A DNA stretch of 64,000 nt from the NCBI GenBank assembly GCA_028023455.1, contig JAQFVV010000143.1, positions 3,165,301-3,229,300 of the forward strand, read 5' to 3'. The notes under the pieces were generated by a model, which ran no database searches, was not told where the DNA came from, and worked only from the letters and a program-made list of their open reading frames with translations. Of this stretch, positions 24,401-38,250 are shown one piece after another; position 1 is the stretch's first letter, and the number at the start of each line of letters is the position of its first letter. The DNA is from Epiperipatus broadwayi (taxonomy: Eukaryota > Onychophora > Udeonychophora > Euonychophora > Peripatidae). Made by a program: the position numbers and the translations under genes.

Positions 24401-25750
24401 GATATCTGAGAAGTTTAGTTATAGAGTCAAATACATAAAATGTCAGAACTAGAAATCAAAAACTTTTCAGTGTATGGGGTGTGATAAAATTATTTATTTT
24501 ATGTATGTTAAATGGAATAATTAACCTTTAATGTGTTAGATATTTATATCTTTTGTGTGATATTAAACTGTTAAATGGAGTAATTAACATTTGATTTATT
24601 AGATATTTATATCTTTTATGTAATATTAAACAGTATGGCACAAATTATTAACATTTACAATATACTAATTAAGCCCCCCCCCCCCAATAAATGATGTTTT
24701 TTTTTAAAATCTTATTTAATTTATATAGTTCATTTTAAGATGTGAATTTGAATATTATTCACACTTTTGGTTTTAAAGAAAGTGTGTGGGTTAATTTGCA
24801 TATATGACACTAGTTCTATGTATTTATTGAATTTCTGATGTTAATCTCTAGTTATAGAGTAAAGATATGTATAGTATCAGAGCTAATGATTAGTCAACTT
24901 TTAAATGCATGATTTACCATGATTTAAATATTAGCTTAATTCTTTCCTGCACATTATGAATGAAATGATTAACCATTAATCTATTATATATTTGGAAATA
25001 GAATAGTACAAAGGAAAAAACCTTCACTAACTAGTCATTTGTCTTTTTTTCATTGTTTTGTATAGAAGAATGCTGGAGATATCTTCTTTTTTTTTTTGGT
25101 CTATTTAAAGTTGTTTTATTTATATAAAATATCTTAATTTTCTAAAAAAAATAAAGGGTAAAAAAATATTGAAAAGTACAATTTCTGATTTATGCAATAA
25201 ATATGCTCCCCAATATTTTACACGATGTGGATAAAGAGTGAATCAGATGTTTTTTGCTAAGGTTTATTAAAATGCATCTTTTTTGAATGATCATATTTGC
25301 AGACAATTTCTGTATTGAAACTGTTTTTATAAAAGGTATATATATATTTCAAATAATATTTAAAGTAATGAATTCTCTGTAGTTAACAATTTTGTAATTC
25401 AATTCAGTTTGCTGCTAATATATGAAAGCCAGTTTTTTTTCCTATTTTTGTGTTGCTGAGTTATTTACTAAAAAAAAAAATTGTTCAAGAAAATTCATGA
25501 TTTTGTTTTAAAAATGCAGTTGCCAAATACTATATAGTATTCCGTTGCCAGCTCTGTTTCCTGATTACATTCAAATAAAAAAAAAAAGTTGTTTTCTTTT
25601 GAATAATTGCATAAATCTGAAATTACATACATTGAAAATATATAAATCAGTTTGTGCATTAATTATTTTTTTTATGTACAGAGTGAAATCATATTATGGA
25701 ACAATTGAAAACATTTCATGAATATATATAATGAATAACAATCACTAAGT
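21414..25750. other. AT-rich intron segment
   Basis: A TA-repeat palindrome sits at 21464-21488. Between about 22240 and 23200 the + strand is strongly A/G-rich with scattered lysine-rich short frames, which could be a decayed LINE, but no motif is convincing. Pure G12 (23249-23260) and C12 (24674-24685) tracts occur. Nothing else was recognised. Confidence 0.4.
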
Positions 25751-25754
25751 GAAA

Positions 25755-25928
25755 ATATATAATGTGAAATAGATCGTCTAAAGAGTAATGCTATTCTAAT
25801 AAATGAGACACACTCCCTCAAATCAACCAACAGATAACTGTTTACCATATTGTCGGATGACTAGAGGGAGAGTGTCTCATTTATTAGAATAGCATTACTC
25901 TTTAGACGATCTATTCAACATTATATAT
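25755..25928. repeat. Palindromic MITE-like repeat
   Basis: The arms at about 25755-25819 and 25864-25928 are almost perfect reverse complements (TAATGCTATTCTAATAAATG with its complement), around a unique loop of about 44 bases. The pairing extends into the AT-rich outer ends with a one- or two-base difference. No coding sequence is present and no target duplication is evident. High arm identity implies recent origin. It lacks the hammerhead-like boxes of the other palindromes. Confidence 0.85.
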
Positions 25929-26889
25929 ACCTATTGCATAGATTTGGAAATGTCATTTGACAGAATAAAAAAATATATAAATGTTTATATATAAGTAAAT
26001 ATGAAATGAGTATCATTTGGAAAAAAGAATTTAGTTCAGAAGAAATAGAATTAATAGAGGTATAAAGTAAGGCTGTGATTTATCTTCAATTATGTTAATT
26101 TAATATAGTATAAATTATCATTTTCAACCATTATCAATATGAGGAAGACTATTTGGAATTTATTCTTATATTTCTAATCAATATCTTCTCATATCACTCC
26201 CAGCAATTTTTTTTTTTATCTCATTTATCTAACTTATATTTGTTTATTTTATATTTGTAGCAGTTTTTGAAATTTATTTTACTACAATTGACATCTACAT
26301 CCTGTCTTCAAGCAACATATCCAATTCAGCTTTATTTTCTTCTCTCATTTTTTTCTATGATATCAGTGTTATATGTTTATTTTATTTCCTATATATTTTA
26401 TTTTTATTTTCTCCTTGTTAATTCTTACCTGGTTTGCAATATCAGTATTTCTCTTCTATTAAGAGTTCACATCTCTTATTTAGAGGTATGTTCTAGTTGA
26501 ACATATTTATTAAATCTTTTTTTTGTTGTTGTTTAGGCATCCAGACATTTTTTTATATATATTATTTTTACTAGAATTATTCACCAAAATTTAATTTATA
26601 GATTAAATTCATCCATTTTATTTTGATTTACATTGATAATACGTGTCAAAACTATATGTCATCCTATTAAATCATTTTAACTATTCAAGAAATAATAATA
26701 ATAAACAATAAAAATCTTAACATAATCCTCTTATGAATCTCTTATATATATAGTGTGAACCCAATGTAAAGATGATTGGTTCTCTCTCCATATTGTCTGC
26801 AGTGCCACACAAGGTTTGACGTGTTATGTAACAATACACAAAAATTTTTAAGCACAGATGTGTCTGGATCATGAATTACAACAAGAAAT

Positions 26890-27260
26890 GTGCCAGTGAG
26901 ACTGCTACCGATAAGTTTGATTCAAACAGTGTATGGCAGCGAAATCATGAGTCACAAAATGGTTTTCAAGCAATTTACAAGATTTTATGATGGCAGGGAA
27001 AGCATTGAAGTTGACCCATCAAAAACTATTGAAAGCAAAGAAAATGTGCAAAAAGTTGTTGAAATTCTTCATGCTGCTTATTATGTGTCCCAGACTCACT
27101 TAGGAAGTCACTGGTATTTCCAATACTACTTTCTATCGTGTTTTAACTGAAGATTTGGAAAAGTGGAAAACTTGTGCATGGTTTGTGTCTCATTTGTTGA
27201 CATTTGACCAAAAAGATGTTAGAGTGAAGCAACTACAGATTCAAAATTATTGTCAAACAT
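26890..27260 (+). pseudogene. Mariner-like transposase N-terminal (helix-turn-helix) relic
   Basis: The frame from 26940 reads SEIMSHKMVFKQFTRFYDG, then RESIEVDPS (about 26996-27022), ENVQKV, and after a frameshift near 27110 an LTEDLEK-like continuation and WFVSHLLTFDQK (about 27180-27213). This is the N-terminal DNA-binding part found in mariner-derived proteins (SETMAR/FLJ37770 type): a short helical segment, W/F-x-x-RFxDGRESIEDD(P), ENVxxV, and W(V/F)xHxLTxxQK before the catalytic core. The DDE/D catalytic part is absent or unrecognisable downstream. It is a 3'-truncated, frameshifted relic inside the SLC35C2-like intron, with terminal repeats not identified. Confidence 0.8.
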
Positions 27261-28155
27261 TATAATGGGTGACAAAATATGGTGTTTCCAATATGAGCTG
27301 TCGACTATGCACCAAATGGAAAATAGAGATTTTCAGTAGGTAAACCAAAAAAATTGTAAATATGAGAGAGTCAAATAAAAGCATTACTCACTATTTTTTT
27401 GAGCTAAAGGCATTATTAACCACAAATACAGTCCCAGAGATTTGGAAGTAAACACTAACTACTATTTAGTTGTATTTAGTCGTTAGCAGGCCATAATTTT
27501 GCACTAGCGACCTGAATATCATGAGCAAGGTTCTTGATCATTGTAGCATGCTAATGCAATGGCCCACAGTAACAAGATTGTGCACAAATTTTTGGCCAAA
27601 AAAAGTATTGCCTCATTTGTTTCATTATAACTCTTCTAACTTTTGGTTATCTGCAACAATTAAAGGTGACCATAAAAAAAGCAAATTGTAGTTCGATTCA
27701 GGATATTCAGGAGCTTTCAACGAAGTTTCTGTAGACAATTCTGGTGAAGGATTTTAAGACTATTTTAAACAGTTTTACAATCTTTTCCAGCAGAAAACTG
27801 AGTTATGAGAAAACCATTTTTAATAATCAATAATAAAAATAAAACATAAATAACATCTTACATCAATCATCTTTTTATTGAGATACATGTACAAATCTAA
27901 AGCAATAAAATTACATCAGGATGATTGAAACTTTTTACTGAATTTGAAAAATGTCAGAAAATTCGTGTACAGTTAAACAAATTTTTATGTATCACATGCT
28001 AGATATTTATTAAGAATAAACAAAGTTAATGAATAAATAAATGTATACTCTCCTAGTGGCCTATTGCAAAATAATGTTATTGAAAGAAAAAATTAGTGAT
28101 AATAAAAGGGAACAAGGGCATCGCGTTGTAGTTTAGTTAACTGAGAATTGAACTA

Positions 28156-28194
28156 TCCATACAGTAGCACCATTCAGTGGCGCTACTGTATGGA
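28156..28194. repeat. Short foldback of the CCATACAGTAG repeat family
   Basis: TCCATACAGTAGCACCA pairs with TGGCGCTACTGTATGGA across five bases. It continues on the right with GAGAGTTTTGCCT, the tail shared with repeats at 5.4, 32.2, 39.8 and (partly) 43.6 kb. A further shared stretch, CATAA(A/G)GAAT, follows to about 28240. Confidence 0.8.
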
Positions 28195-28259
28195 GAGTTT
28201 TGCCTCCATGGAAAACAGCTTGTAGAAGCATAAAGAATGGTGATCATGTGATGTTTGAT

Positions 28260-30595
28260 AGTTTAATTGAGAATTGCTAAGAAATCTTTTGATTTTGTTT
28301 TAAATATCTGGCTCTATAGTTAACCCAGTGTGAGTGTTGATGCCCAGGTGCTAAAAAAACTATGGTACAATTTGTATCACTTGTGAAAAGGCATCAAATG
28401 CCCATAGATACTGAGAACAACAATTTACTTTTATCTTTATTGAAAGTGAATTTTATCATAAATGAAACATGAATATTATGCATAAATAAGAATATATTAT
28501 TACTAAGGGAGGCATTATAAAAGTAAGATATGACTGAAAATTATTTAGGGAATAGTAAGCAAGCAAATAATTGTTTAAGAAGATAATTCAATAATTCTTC
28601 TTTTCCCCAGAATTATAATACAATTTTGCATCCTGAATTCTACCAAACAATTTTAGAATCATTTTAGAAGATTTGGATATATTCCAAAGCACTTTATAAA
28701 ATTTCTACTTATATAATGAAATGATAATGGTTCAATAATCCGTCTTACACCGAAAAAAACTGAAGGTTACTATTTACAATGAAATTTAAATAGATCTGAT
28801 TTTTGATTGTGTAAACAGTCAGTATTCTATTGAATTTTCCTGAGAACTTCAATCTATATCAATTAAACATCATATGGTTTCTCTCTTTACTCTTTCAGAA
28901 TATCTTATTCTAAAGTAATCTACTGTAAGCTTAAATACTCATTTGATGCTAGCTGGAAATATCCTGTAACTGTACAAAAAAGTTGACTTGGGTTCAAATC
29001 ATTAGGGTATTTTTAATTTCTATTATTAGCTTGATTATATGAAGGAGTAAAAAGTGGCTGCAAGATGCAAAAGTGCATTAGTTTGAACTTTGAACCCAAA
29101 GTTTTGTTGTTGACATGAACTAGAAACTGATTTGAGATGTAGATATAATAACTACTGTGATTATTTAAATTTACATTGGAGAATGATGAAGACTACCTAA
29201 TGAACAAAAAATTGTTTTAAGAACCACATGAAAATCATTAATGTTTTTTAAACCAAAAAGACATATCTTTCAAATATAAGTACTAGAAATTTTTTGATTT
29301 GCATTCTACATAGATTCACTAGTCAAAAATAAGAAAAAAATAGTGCAAGTGATTAAAGATTTTGCATCTGATTGTTTTGTAACATTTATTGCCTTTTTCT
29401 GACTTCAAACGTATGTTGAGGAAGTATTTGAAAAATATTAAAAATAACCAATTCACACTCCATTTGCATAAATAAACAATTTGGCTGCTAGTAATAAACT
29501 GAAAAATTCTCTAAGTTTTTTTACTATTTTGACAACTTCTCTAAAACATCTCAAAAAACAAACAAACAAAGATAAACAAAATGATAAATAAAATCATGAT
29601 TGAAAATATAAATCTTTATCCTCAGCCTTTTACATATGACAAGGCAAAAATCTTTAATGCATTAACTTGTTTATGATAGTAGTGAACAAAATTTAACAAT
29701 CTGGTAAAGAAATTATTTAGAGCATTTTATCACTCTACATTAATCTGTCATGTCAGTTGTGGAAGGCTTGACTTCATTTGCCTGAAATTTTATGTCACTG
29801 ATGTAAAAACAAAGACTCACTTCATTAATGCAGTCTTAGCAATTAAGAATTGTAAATCAGATGTGCATTTTATTTCATCACTTCTGGATGAAGAATTTCT
29901 TGCTTTAATAAGCCACTGTATGAAATGATCTGAAATCAAACATGTTCATTGGCATAAAATACAGAAAATGTAAAAAAAATTACTGAAATGGTCAAACCTG
30001 ACTTTTGCAAAAATGTTGAAATTATACAAAGCTTTAATTGACTTTGAATACAGCTGAAGTTTATATTCACTTTTTTACGCGGAAAATCTCAACAAAGTCT
30101 TCTATAAATTAAAGTTTCACAAAAATATTAAATATAATGTGCAGTTTGTATCTAGAGGAGGAAAAAAAACAACATTGCATTATTCTTTGACAAACATAAA
30201 AGATGTGATGCATATCTTTAAAATTTTACTGCCTATAATAGTAACAGTTTGTTGGATGTAAATTTATTTTTGCCAACTGAAAATTCAGTATTTTAAAAGT
30301 AGTAAGTTATAAATTGTTTTAAAAATTCATGAAGTATTCAGATTTTTGACAATAAGAATCACATAGAAAAGTGCAAATGTGAAGTTCACCTAGAAAATGA
30401 ATTATTCAAAATTATACATGAAAAAATGTTGCTTTAATTTTTTTTTTTGTTAACAATTTAGATGAATTCTCAAACAAAAATAGAGTTTTTATTATTATTA
30501 AGTGTTATTAAGTCTTTATTGTAAATACTATCAAAATATCTATAAATAGTAACTTTAAGGTAGTATGTTAGTTACTTATATTGAATGTTTCATAT
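28260..30595. other. AT-rich intron segment
   Basis: I found no assignable gene. Around 29400-29950 short frames look like degraded coding sequence of a transposon, but no family motif is convincing enough to name. Confidence 0.35.
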
Positions 30596-30596
30596 A

Positions 30597-30765
30597 TGTA
30601 AATAGAAGGATTTGAACTCAGGATTTTTCACTCCATTCGTGCCTGAACTATGTATATTGGGAATCACGAATATTTTTCATGTGTGGTCATGTGCATTGGT
30701 TACTTGAGATGGAGTGGAGGACGAATGTACTGAAAAATCCTGAGTTCAAGTCCCCCTACTTACAA
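30597..30765. mobile_element. Foldback element with TΨC-like ends
   Basis: Terminal inverted repeats of about 38 bases lie at 30603-30640 and 30721-30758: AGGATTTGAACTCAGGATTT on the left and, on the right, ACTTGAACTCAGGATTT when inverted. The ends read like a tRNA T-arm (GTTCAAGTCC). The ends, and an inner block with CATGTG and AGATGGAGTGGA, are shared with the large inverted repeat at 57073-57628. This looks like a short derivative of that family lacking its ribozyme-like section. Confidence 0.75.
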
Positions 30766-32089
30766 AAGCCGATTTTCTAAAGTTTTTTTACTTTAAAAAA
30801 AATGATGTTTGTAATTTCAAATTTAATTTATTACTATCATTATTTGTTAGTTGTAATTTTATTTAATAAATCCTGTAACATTTTGTGCATGTCTGAAGGA
30901 TTATGTGTGAAACAGCATTATCAGTGAAATCAAAATGACTTAAATAATCATTTATTTTTACTGATGTAAAAAAAAAATTTGGAAAAATAGAATCATTCTA
31001 TGCCTTTGACACTGCTAATTTTGTTATTGTCACCACTGCTGTTGCGTTTTGATAACTATTATTCAGAATATGACAATTCAGAATATGTGTCATGATATTC
31101 CAATTCTTCATATAAAAGTAAACACTTATAAAGACAAATGCTTTTTATTTGTTTAAATCTATAAATGAATGCAAAATAGCAACACATTTGTTAGTAACTT
31201 TCTATAACTTAAGTTTGAATGTTTCTGTTCTTTTATAGTGTATTTTTAAATTTATTTTGCTCTTTTGGTCAATTTGGATACAGAGTTCTCTGTAGACAGT
31301 TTATATTGTTAAAATCTTATATATATTGGAAAAAAACTCCACAACAACTGACATCTGTAATTCCTAATGTCATTCTTTTTAATAACAGTATCACATGAAT
31401 TTCAGGCTAGTAGTATGAGTAGTGTAAAGGAATAGAAGGTGATTTCTTATGCACATATGTATTGTTTCTAGTTTTCAGTCTTGATCTTCATTGGCAAAAA
31501 CCAGAAACTAAACTAGGAGTGAGATATTATACAACTATACTATCTGACATTCATTCATTGCTCAAGTTTGCAGTAGATGCCTCTAAAAAAGAGTGGAGAT
31601 AATCTTGTTCACTTGCCGGTTTATTTATCTATTTTTTTTTTCAATATCTATAATGATTCTATTATTTCCTGGAGTGTTCTGTTCTTCATAGATTTAATTA
31701 TATGACCATTTTTTTATTTAAAATGTGTGACATCTCAAATGATGGTGGCATTTTTATTTAATTTTTACTATTTTTTTAAAAAAAAGACAAATCACTCTTC
31801 CAAACATTATGTTATGTCAACAACACCCTTTATGAATAAATATAAAGTCTGCATTTCTATTGGATCATACTGCTTGAAATTCACATTTTATATTTATTCA
31901 CAGATGGTTTGCTGAAGTAACATATTATGGAAAGTGATTTAGTCATTTTTATATTTGAATTTTCAGCTAGCAGTATGCATTTGGATTATTCTTTTTTACT
32001 ATATTGTTTTTTTAATAGTATTTTTATTCACTTTTTATTTATGCTTCCTTGTTTTTAGTAACCATAACACCCTCCCCCCTGCTTTAGTA

Positions 32090-32256
32090 GTATTAAATTT
32101 TTTCAATCCTCTAGCAGCCATTTTTTTATCTCTACTTAACTACAAAACTATGAGTTTAAAATCGAAAACACAATAATATTTTCAATCCAAGCTTAGTAGC
32201 TTATATAGTCATATAGGTCTGCACTGTGTGGCATTACTGTATGGAGAGTTTGCCTA
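32090..32256 (+). repeat. Dispersed repeat copy ending in the ACTGTATGGAGAGTTT tail
   Basis: The block from CAGCAGCCATT to TTATATAGTCATATAGGTCT (about 32109-32220) is homologous to 43761-43868 in the same orientation. It is followed by the tail GCATTACTGTATGGAGAGTT (32231-32250), also found at 5.4, 28.2 and 39.8 kb. It links the ribozyme repeats to a larger composite family. Confidence 0.7.
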
Positions 32257-32389
32257 TATCAATGTAACATAAAGGCATAAGGAATTTTTTATTTAAGACT
32301 GCTCATAAAATTTTAAAAATATAATAATTAGATCATAAGACCAATTAATATGTTCTTTAACTTCCTGAATATGATTTCATATAATCAAC

Positions 32390-32765
32390 TATTACAAAAT
32401 CACTCTTCAGTGGATTGGACTTGTGAAACAAATGAATAATACTAGATTTCCTAAAAAATATTTTATAATGAACTTAAGTATAATTTTCATGGAGAAGTAG
32501 ATTCCCTTTATATTGTAAAGATTATCCTAAAGACATGCAGTATTGATTGCTTCTATTGGGAAGATATGGTTGAGTAGAGAATATAATTGAGAATTATAAT
32601 TAGATGAGGTAATGGTGCTTTTGAAAAAGAAAAGTTTGCTGCTGAAGAATTTAAAAGACAGCATTACAAAATATATAAAAGATTAGTGAACCATGTTCTA
32701 TATGTGGATGTATTGTGTTTCATGGATTATGTATAGTCATGACTAAACTCATCTATGGTGTATTA
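32390..32765 (+). pseudogene. CR1/Jockey-like LINE C-terminal relic
   Basis: This is homologous to 37880-38230. The conceptual frames give QWIGLVKQMNNTRFPKKYF (about 32410), matching the (W)xGHVxRMxxxRLPKQ(V/I) segment. Near 32685-32730 is a CSICG-type start of the C-terminal zinc finger. Stops and frame changes are frequent. It is the most decayed of three copies in the window. Confidence 0.6.
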
Positions 32766-33833
32766 TTATGCCTTTTTTTCCTTTTGGAATTATGAGTAAT
32801 TACTGATAATGATAACATAGAAAACAATAAGATACAGCAAAATATGAAAAAGGAATCACAAATGAAATCGATAAGAAAGAAATTAAAGATTCATGTGTAG
32901 TTGGATTGGGCATGTCTCTAGAAGTTAATGACAATGGATAAATGAATTTTTAAAGGGGATATCAAGACATGGTAAAAAGATTTAGAAAGACATCACAAGT
33001 TAAATGATGTAAAAAAACAGAAGCAATGAATTTGAATAAAATCAAACTTTTATTCTATAATGTACTGATAATGACTGTACATATATGTATAATCATAAAT
33101 GTAAAGACAAACCACTATTTTTTTTAGTGGAAAAATTTATTCTTAACATCAACCCCATTAACCATTTTCAGAATTAACTACAAAAAGAAATTAATTGAAA
33201 ATAAAGATGATAAACAAAAATGCAAAACATTACTGCTTTTAACTATTCCCATATTTAAACCTTTACATTAATCAATATATACCTATGTACAATATTAAAA
33301 ATATATAAGTAAATATACCAGTGTGCATATATAAGTACATGTATAGGCATAATTAATCTTTAAAACAATACAATTTTAATAATTTCTGTATATATATATA
33401 ATGAAAAAAGTAATATAACAATAATTATACAATTTATCCAAACCACTTTGAGCACTTTTTAGCAATTGTAATTGTAAGATATTAGAACAAAATAAAGGAA
33501 AGAGTGATTTTGGTAAAATTTCTGAATAATTATACAAAATTTAACATTATTAATTTATCATTTCTTTAGATGAAATGATTTAAATATGTTAATAGTTAAA
33601 AGTATAGTAATGTTTTAGATTTAATTATTTATTAATTTTTTTTATTTTCCAATTTTTTAATTTTTCTTTATAATTTCTTTTTATAGTTAATTCTGAAGAT
33701 AGCCAGTTAGGTTTGGCCAAAATGATAAAGTTTGAATAAATTTTATAAAGAATATAATGGTTTATGTTTGTCTAAAGGTTTGTGATGATGTTATTTTAGT
33801 AGTAATTATATATTGGATTATTTCCGTAATCTA

Positions 33834-33985
33834 ATAGCCTAGTTGATTATAGCATCCTCTTAAATTTAATATTCACAAATCTAAAGTTCAGATTCAATCC
33901 AATGTTAATACAGTCACTGGTCAGATTGGCAAGACCTGAAGAAGACCTGTGTGTTATTCAATTACAATTGAATGTATTTGAAAAG
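33834..33985 (+). repeat. tRNA-derived SINE (candidate)
   Basis: An A-box-like AGCCTAGTTGATTATAGCATC (33836-33856) and a B-box-like GATTCAATCC (33891-33900) sit at tRNA spacing. They are followed by a body of about 80 bases, including CACTGGTCAGATTGGCAAGA and CCTGAAGAAGACC, before AT-rich sequence resumes. The order (tRNA-like head, unrelated body, A/T tail) is that of a SINE. No second copy in the window confirms the body. Confidence 0.55.
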
Positions 33986-36544
33986 TTTAAAATTTGAATT
34001 TTTCTAAAGTCATTTAATATTAGATGATGGAAATAATCCATATAATTATTATCACTAGCTTAATAATAAAATATTTGAAATTCAAATGTAACAAAATTTT
34101 TAAATGTTACAATTTTGTCTATATTTATAAATAATTCTCTCATTTAGATTTTTTTGAAACTAAATTTAAAATGTAAATGTTTAAATAATTTAATTAAAAT
34201 AAAGTAAGTTTTCATGATCATTTAGAGTAGGTTCTAACTTTTTAATATATAATGCTTCATTTATAATTCTTCTGTGTAATTAACAAATTCCAACATTTTA
34301 TTGTCAAAAAAAAGTAATACAATGGTTTATCTTTATATTTTATGATTGTTTATAAAATGAAAAACAATAAGTTTTGCATTATATATATATAAACCATCTT
34401 AGATAACTCATTTAAAAAAGGCAATGATGAAGTCAAAGTATAGAGACTTATTTTTAGAAAGAGTGAATTGTCATTAATAGAGCATGAACTGAATGTGCGA
34501 TTAAATTATAATTATGAAGATGAGCAATAAAATGATATATATTAATTGGAAATGAAATAATGTAACTTGTTTTTCTATTAATTTATTAGAATTGATATGA
34601 AAAAGATTATAGTTAGAATGGAATGCATGGATATAATATGTATATAAAATTTAATGAATGTCATTAATAGTGATGTATAAATGGATATGATTATTCTAAC
34701 TCCAGATAATGACTAATAAACAAATGAAACAAAAATATATCCATGTATATCACATGCTGTTTTATATTTTGCTTTGATATCTTGTGATATTTTCAATCTC
34801 TTCTGCAGCAAAACATTTTATTTGCGAGTCCTTTATTTCTTTACTTAATTACAATTCCAATGAAAGCATACAATATTGTATCTTTTTAGAGCAATATTTT
34901 TCATGGAGTATTTTGACTAGTTCAAAAAAGTATTTAAATTTTTATAGCTTTACTACTGAATAGAAGCAATAATACTGATTTTGTTAAATTTTAAGTATGT
35001 CTATCTAAAAATCATTTCTTTCATTTTAAATGCTTTTGATTTTTTTCACACCAGTAATAAAACTTTCATAGCATTAAAATGAATAAATTTCTGTCTTCAG
35101 TCATCATATATTACCACAAACTTATTGATTAATTGATTAAAGTGTTTTGGTTGGATTGATAGAAACAATATAGAAATATCTTTTTTGCAAAACACACACA
35201 CAGGCACACTCAGTATCTGGTAGTCACCCACCTATGATTAGAAGCAACGTGTTAAATAAAATCATTGAAAATATTTTTGCTATAGATGATAAAAAATTTG
35301 AAATACTCAACTTCTATTCTGTCAACATTATCATTACTCATATAAACTGTAGCTTAGGTGATCATATTCACCAGATGCAATAACTTAGTCAGATTTTGCA
35401 AAGTAGGGCAAGTATAATCTCTAGTGTTTTAAAATGAGTTATATTGTTTATATTGCTTTGTGTAAAAGTTAATTCAAAGATTCCTATTTTTTATTGCTTT
35501 GTTTAATGTTGAGGATTTTGTAATATACTCTTACCCACACACACACAAAGATTGTAGATTCAAATTTATTATAAATGTAATTCAAGAATGAAAATGTGAT
35601 TGTTCAAGACCCTCATGATGATCAGGCCCTGTACATCAACATAGATCAATAGAGACTATACCATGAAGGAGAAAGAGAATGAAAAATTATAGATAGACAA
35701 TTGTAGAAACTGTATTAGAAATAATACTTAGCCATTGATTAACCAACCTCAGTCTATAAGATAGCAGGCATTGCATGTGTGAATAAATCTGGCATTTATT
35801 AGTTTTCATAATATCCTACAATGCAGGCACAGATTCTTAGGGTGAATAATAATTATTGAGATTTAATTGTAAATATTCATATGTGAAGATCATATATGAA
35901 ACAAGAAGGTAGCATGAGATCATCATTTGATATATATTGTGGGCATTTATTCTTTTTATGCTATTGAAAAATAAATCAATAAATAACAAGAATAAATTTT
36001 TGGAGGGAAGTATTTGAAATTTAAGTAGGAATGCAAATTGGGAGGTGTGTGTGTGAATAAATACATGCAAGTATTAAAAAATATCAAATTTTTAAGTATA
36101 GAAATATTTTCATAGGTATATTTGAAAAGAATATAAAGGGGAAAAAAACATTGAAGGAAAAAATGAGAAATTGGATAAATAATATAGGCTAATGATATAA
36201 ATGCTTGGTATCATTATACATTATGCTAACTATTGCTAGTTAGATGTGAGTAATGCATATTTGTTTGGGCTGAGACGAATGTCTATAATGGATTCATTGT
36301 AGTAAGATTACAAGATATTGACTTAAATGTTGAAATAAAAATGATTATACATTTTTGTGGATTTTTATATATGTCAGTATATGTGATTGAACAAGTCTAT
36401 GTAGTCACATACTTAGTTATCCATGGTTCTCAATGCAAAGTATGATTACAGAAAATTATTTGACAAGTTATATATATATATATAATATTTAATATAATTT
36501 TCTACTTCTTTTCCTATGTATTGATTTCTACTTTAACATATTTT

Positions 36545-36743
36545 ACCATTTACACATTTCTTAAACACTTTTTCAATACTTTTATTTATATCAAACTAAC
36601 AGTTTTGACTGTCCTGCAGTCATCATCAGAGCTCTTGCTGATTCTATTTTCAAGAGCTCTGATGATGATTCAAGACAGTTGAAACTGTTAGTTTGATATA
36701 AATAAAAGTATTGAAAAAGTGTTTAAGAAAGGTGTAAATGGTA
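36545..36743. repeat. Palindrome with hammerhead-like core in both arms
   Basis: The arms at 36545-36635 and 36652-36743 pair almost completely, around a loop of about 16 bases. Read outward from the loop, each arm has CTGATGA (36659-36665 on the right), a stem II region (TGACTG/CAGTCA in the left arm, degraded on the right), then GAAAC (right arm 36681-36685; AAAAC in the left) and TGTTAG. AGAGCT before the core can pair with AGTTTG after the GTT triplet, giving a plausible stem I. It is probably derived from a hammerhead-bearing terminal repeat, now imperfect. Confidence 0.75.
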
Positions 36744-37139
36744 TGCTATATAATATTTAGAATGATAATTTCTATAATTGATTTATATGAAGAAGAAAAA
36801 ATTGTAGAGCAAAAATAGTCAGGTAGTTTGAGTAGACATAAAAAAAATTTAATACTTTATTGGATATTATAAAAAGTTGATATTTCTAGAATAACACAAA
36901 ATGAATATTTCAATAAAACTTTCAATCATAATTAAAGCAGACTTGAACAAACAAAATTAATGACCCACTATTAATAAAATAATAAAAGATTATGTAGTTA
37001 CTTGTCAAAAAAATATTTACTATTAATTTTTTTTGTGTGTAAATATTAATATTTTTAAATTGAAAACTATTTTCATGCAAAGAAAATCATTGGAGATAAA
37101 TCTTAGTTTCTATAACTCTGAAATTAGTTAACTAAAATA

Positions 37140-38250
37140 TTTATTATACAGCTTCTACAAATGATAGAATGTGAAAAAATGTTGTACTTTTGGTAGACAA
37201 TCTGAGGCCTTTGAAATGAAAACAAGTATTAAACTAATATGTGTTCTTGCTCCAATAGTGTTTTCAATTTTTATGACAGATCTTTGGAATTGTTTATAAA
37301 TAGTTTAGTGAAATTGGGGTTAAAATTCAATAGAAATTTTATGGTAAAATTTTTAATTTGAATCAATTGAAAACATCTTATATTCTGGACTTAAGATGTT
37401 GTTTATGCTATTTTTACCAGTTCAAAAATTTTGAATGCAACTTATAAAGACTTTAGTTTACTAATTAATGTTTAAGAAAACTCCAATTATTTATCAGTCA
37501 TCGATGAAAGAAAAATTGTCATCAATTTAGCTTGGACGATTATCAATAAATCACTTTAAATATCTTAATAGTTTTATAAGTAAAGAGATGCACTGAGATG
37601 TTGGACATAGACTTCTATATGTGCTGTTGCTTTTAACCACTTAAAAGATGAGTATTTCATCACAGAGAAATAATTATTGCAGTTAAATTAGGTATACAGC
37701 TGTTATTTTTTCTAATGTATTGAAGTGAGACATGGAGACCATGTCGCAAAATAAAGGCATTAGTAAAGTTTCATTTAAGGACACTTTGTAAAATTTTGAA
37801 AATATAACACCAAGATTTAAAAAAAAACAATCATTATGTTCTTCAACTTACTGATGTGGTACTATAGAATCCAATAAAAATCATCTTCATAGGATTGGAT
37901 GTGTAAAATGAGTGAATAATACAAGACTTCCTAAAATGGTGTTTTATGGTGAACCTGAACTTGGTTTTCATTGGAGAGATAGATTCAGCTTAGATTATAA
38001 GAATTATCTCAAACACGTTCTAAAAAAGTATACTATTGATTGTTTCCTTTGGAAAGATAAGGCAAAGAATAGAATACATTGGAGAGTTGCAATTAGATAT
38101 GGTGTTGGAATATTTCAGAAGTTATAAATACATCATTACAAAATAAAAATAGAAAACTTGCCCAGCACATTGTACATGTGGACATATTTGCAATTCACAG
38201 AATGATTTATATAGTCAACATGAAGTTCATCTCTAGTTTTTGAAAGAAAA
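37140..38250 (+). pseudogene. CR1/Jockey-like LINE, 3' half
   Basis: RT sequence is visible from about 37200: an SEAFEMKTSIKLICVLAP segment (the family's F.V..GVKQGCVLAP) followed by FSIFMTDL. After degraded sequence come a FHLRTLCKILK-like segment (about 37770) and, in an open frame, NNTRLPKMVFYGE (37915-37953), KNRIHWRVAIRYG and IFQKL. A C-terminal finger remnant CTCGHICNSQNDLYS lies near 38170-38215, matching the CxxCGRxCxSxxGLxSH pattern. The segment order is that of CR1/Jockey-type elements common in invertebrates. There are several stops and frameshifts. Relatives lie at 32390-32765 and, inverted, at 44900-45800. The 5' half, including the endonuclease, is absent. Confidence 0.8.

Noticed and set aside
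33930-33960. CTGAAGA box as another hammerhead
   Set aside because: No GAAA box or closing stem follows; it is better explained as part of the SINE-like body.
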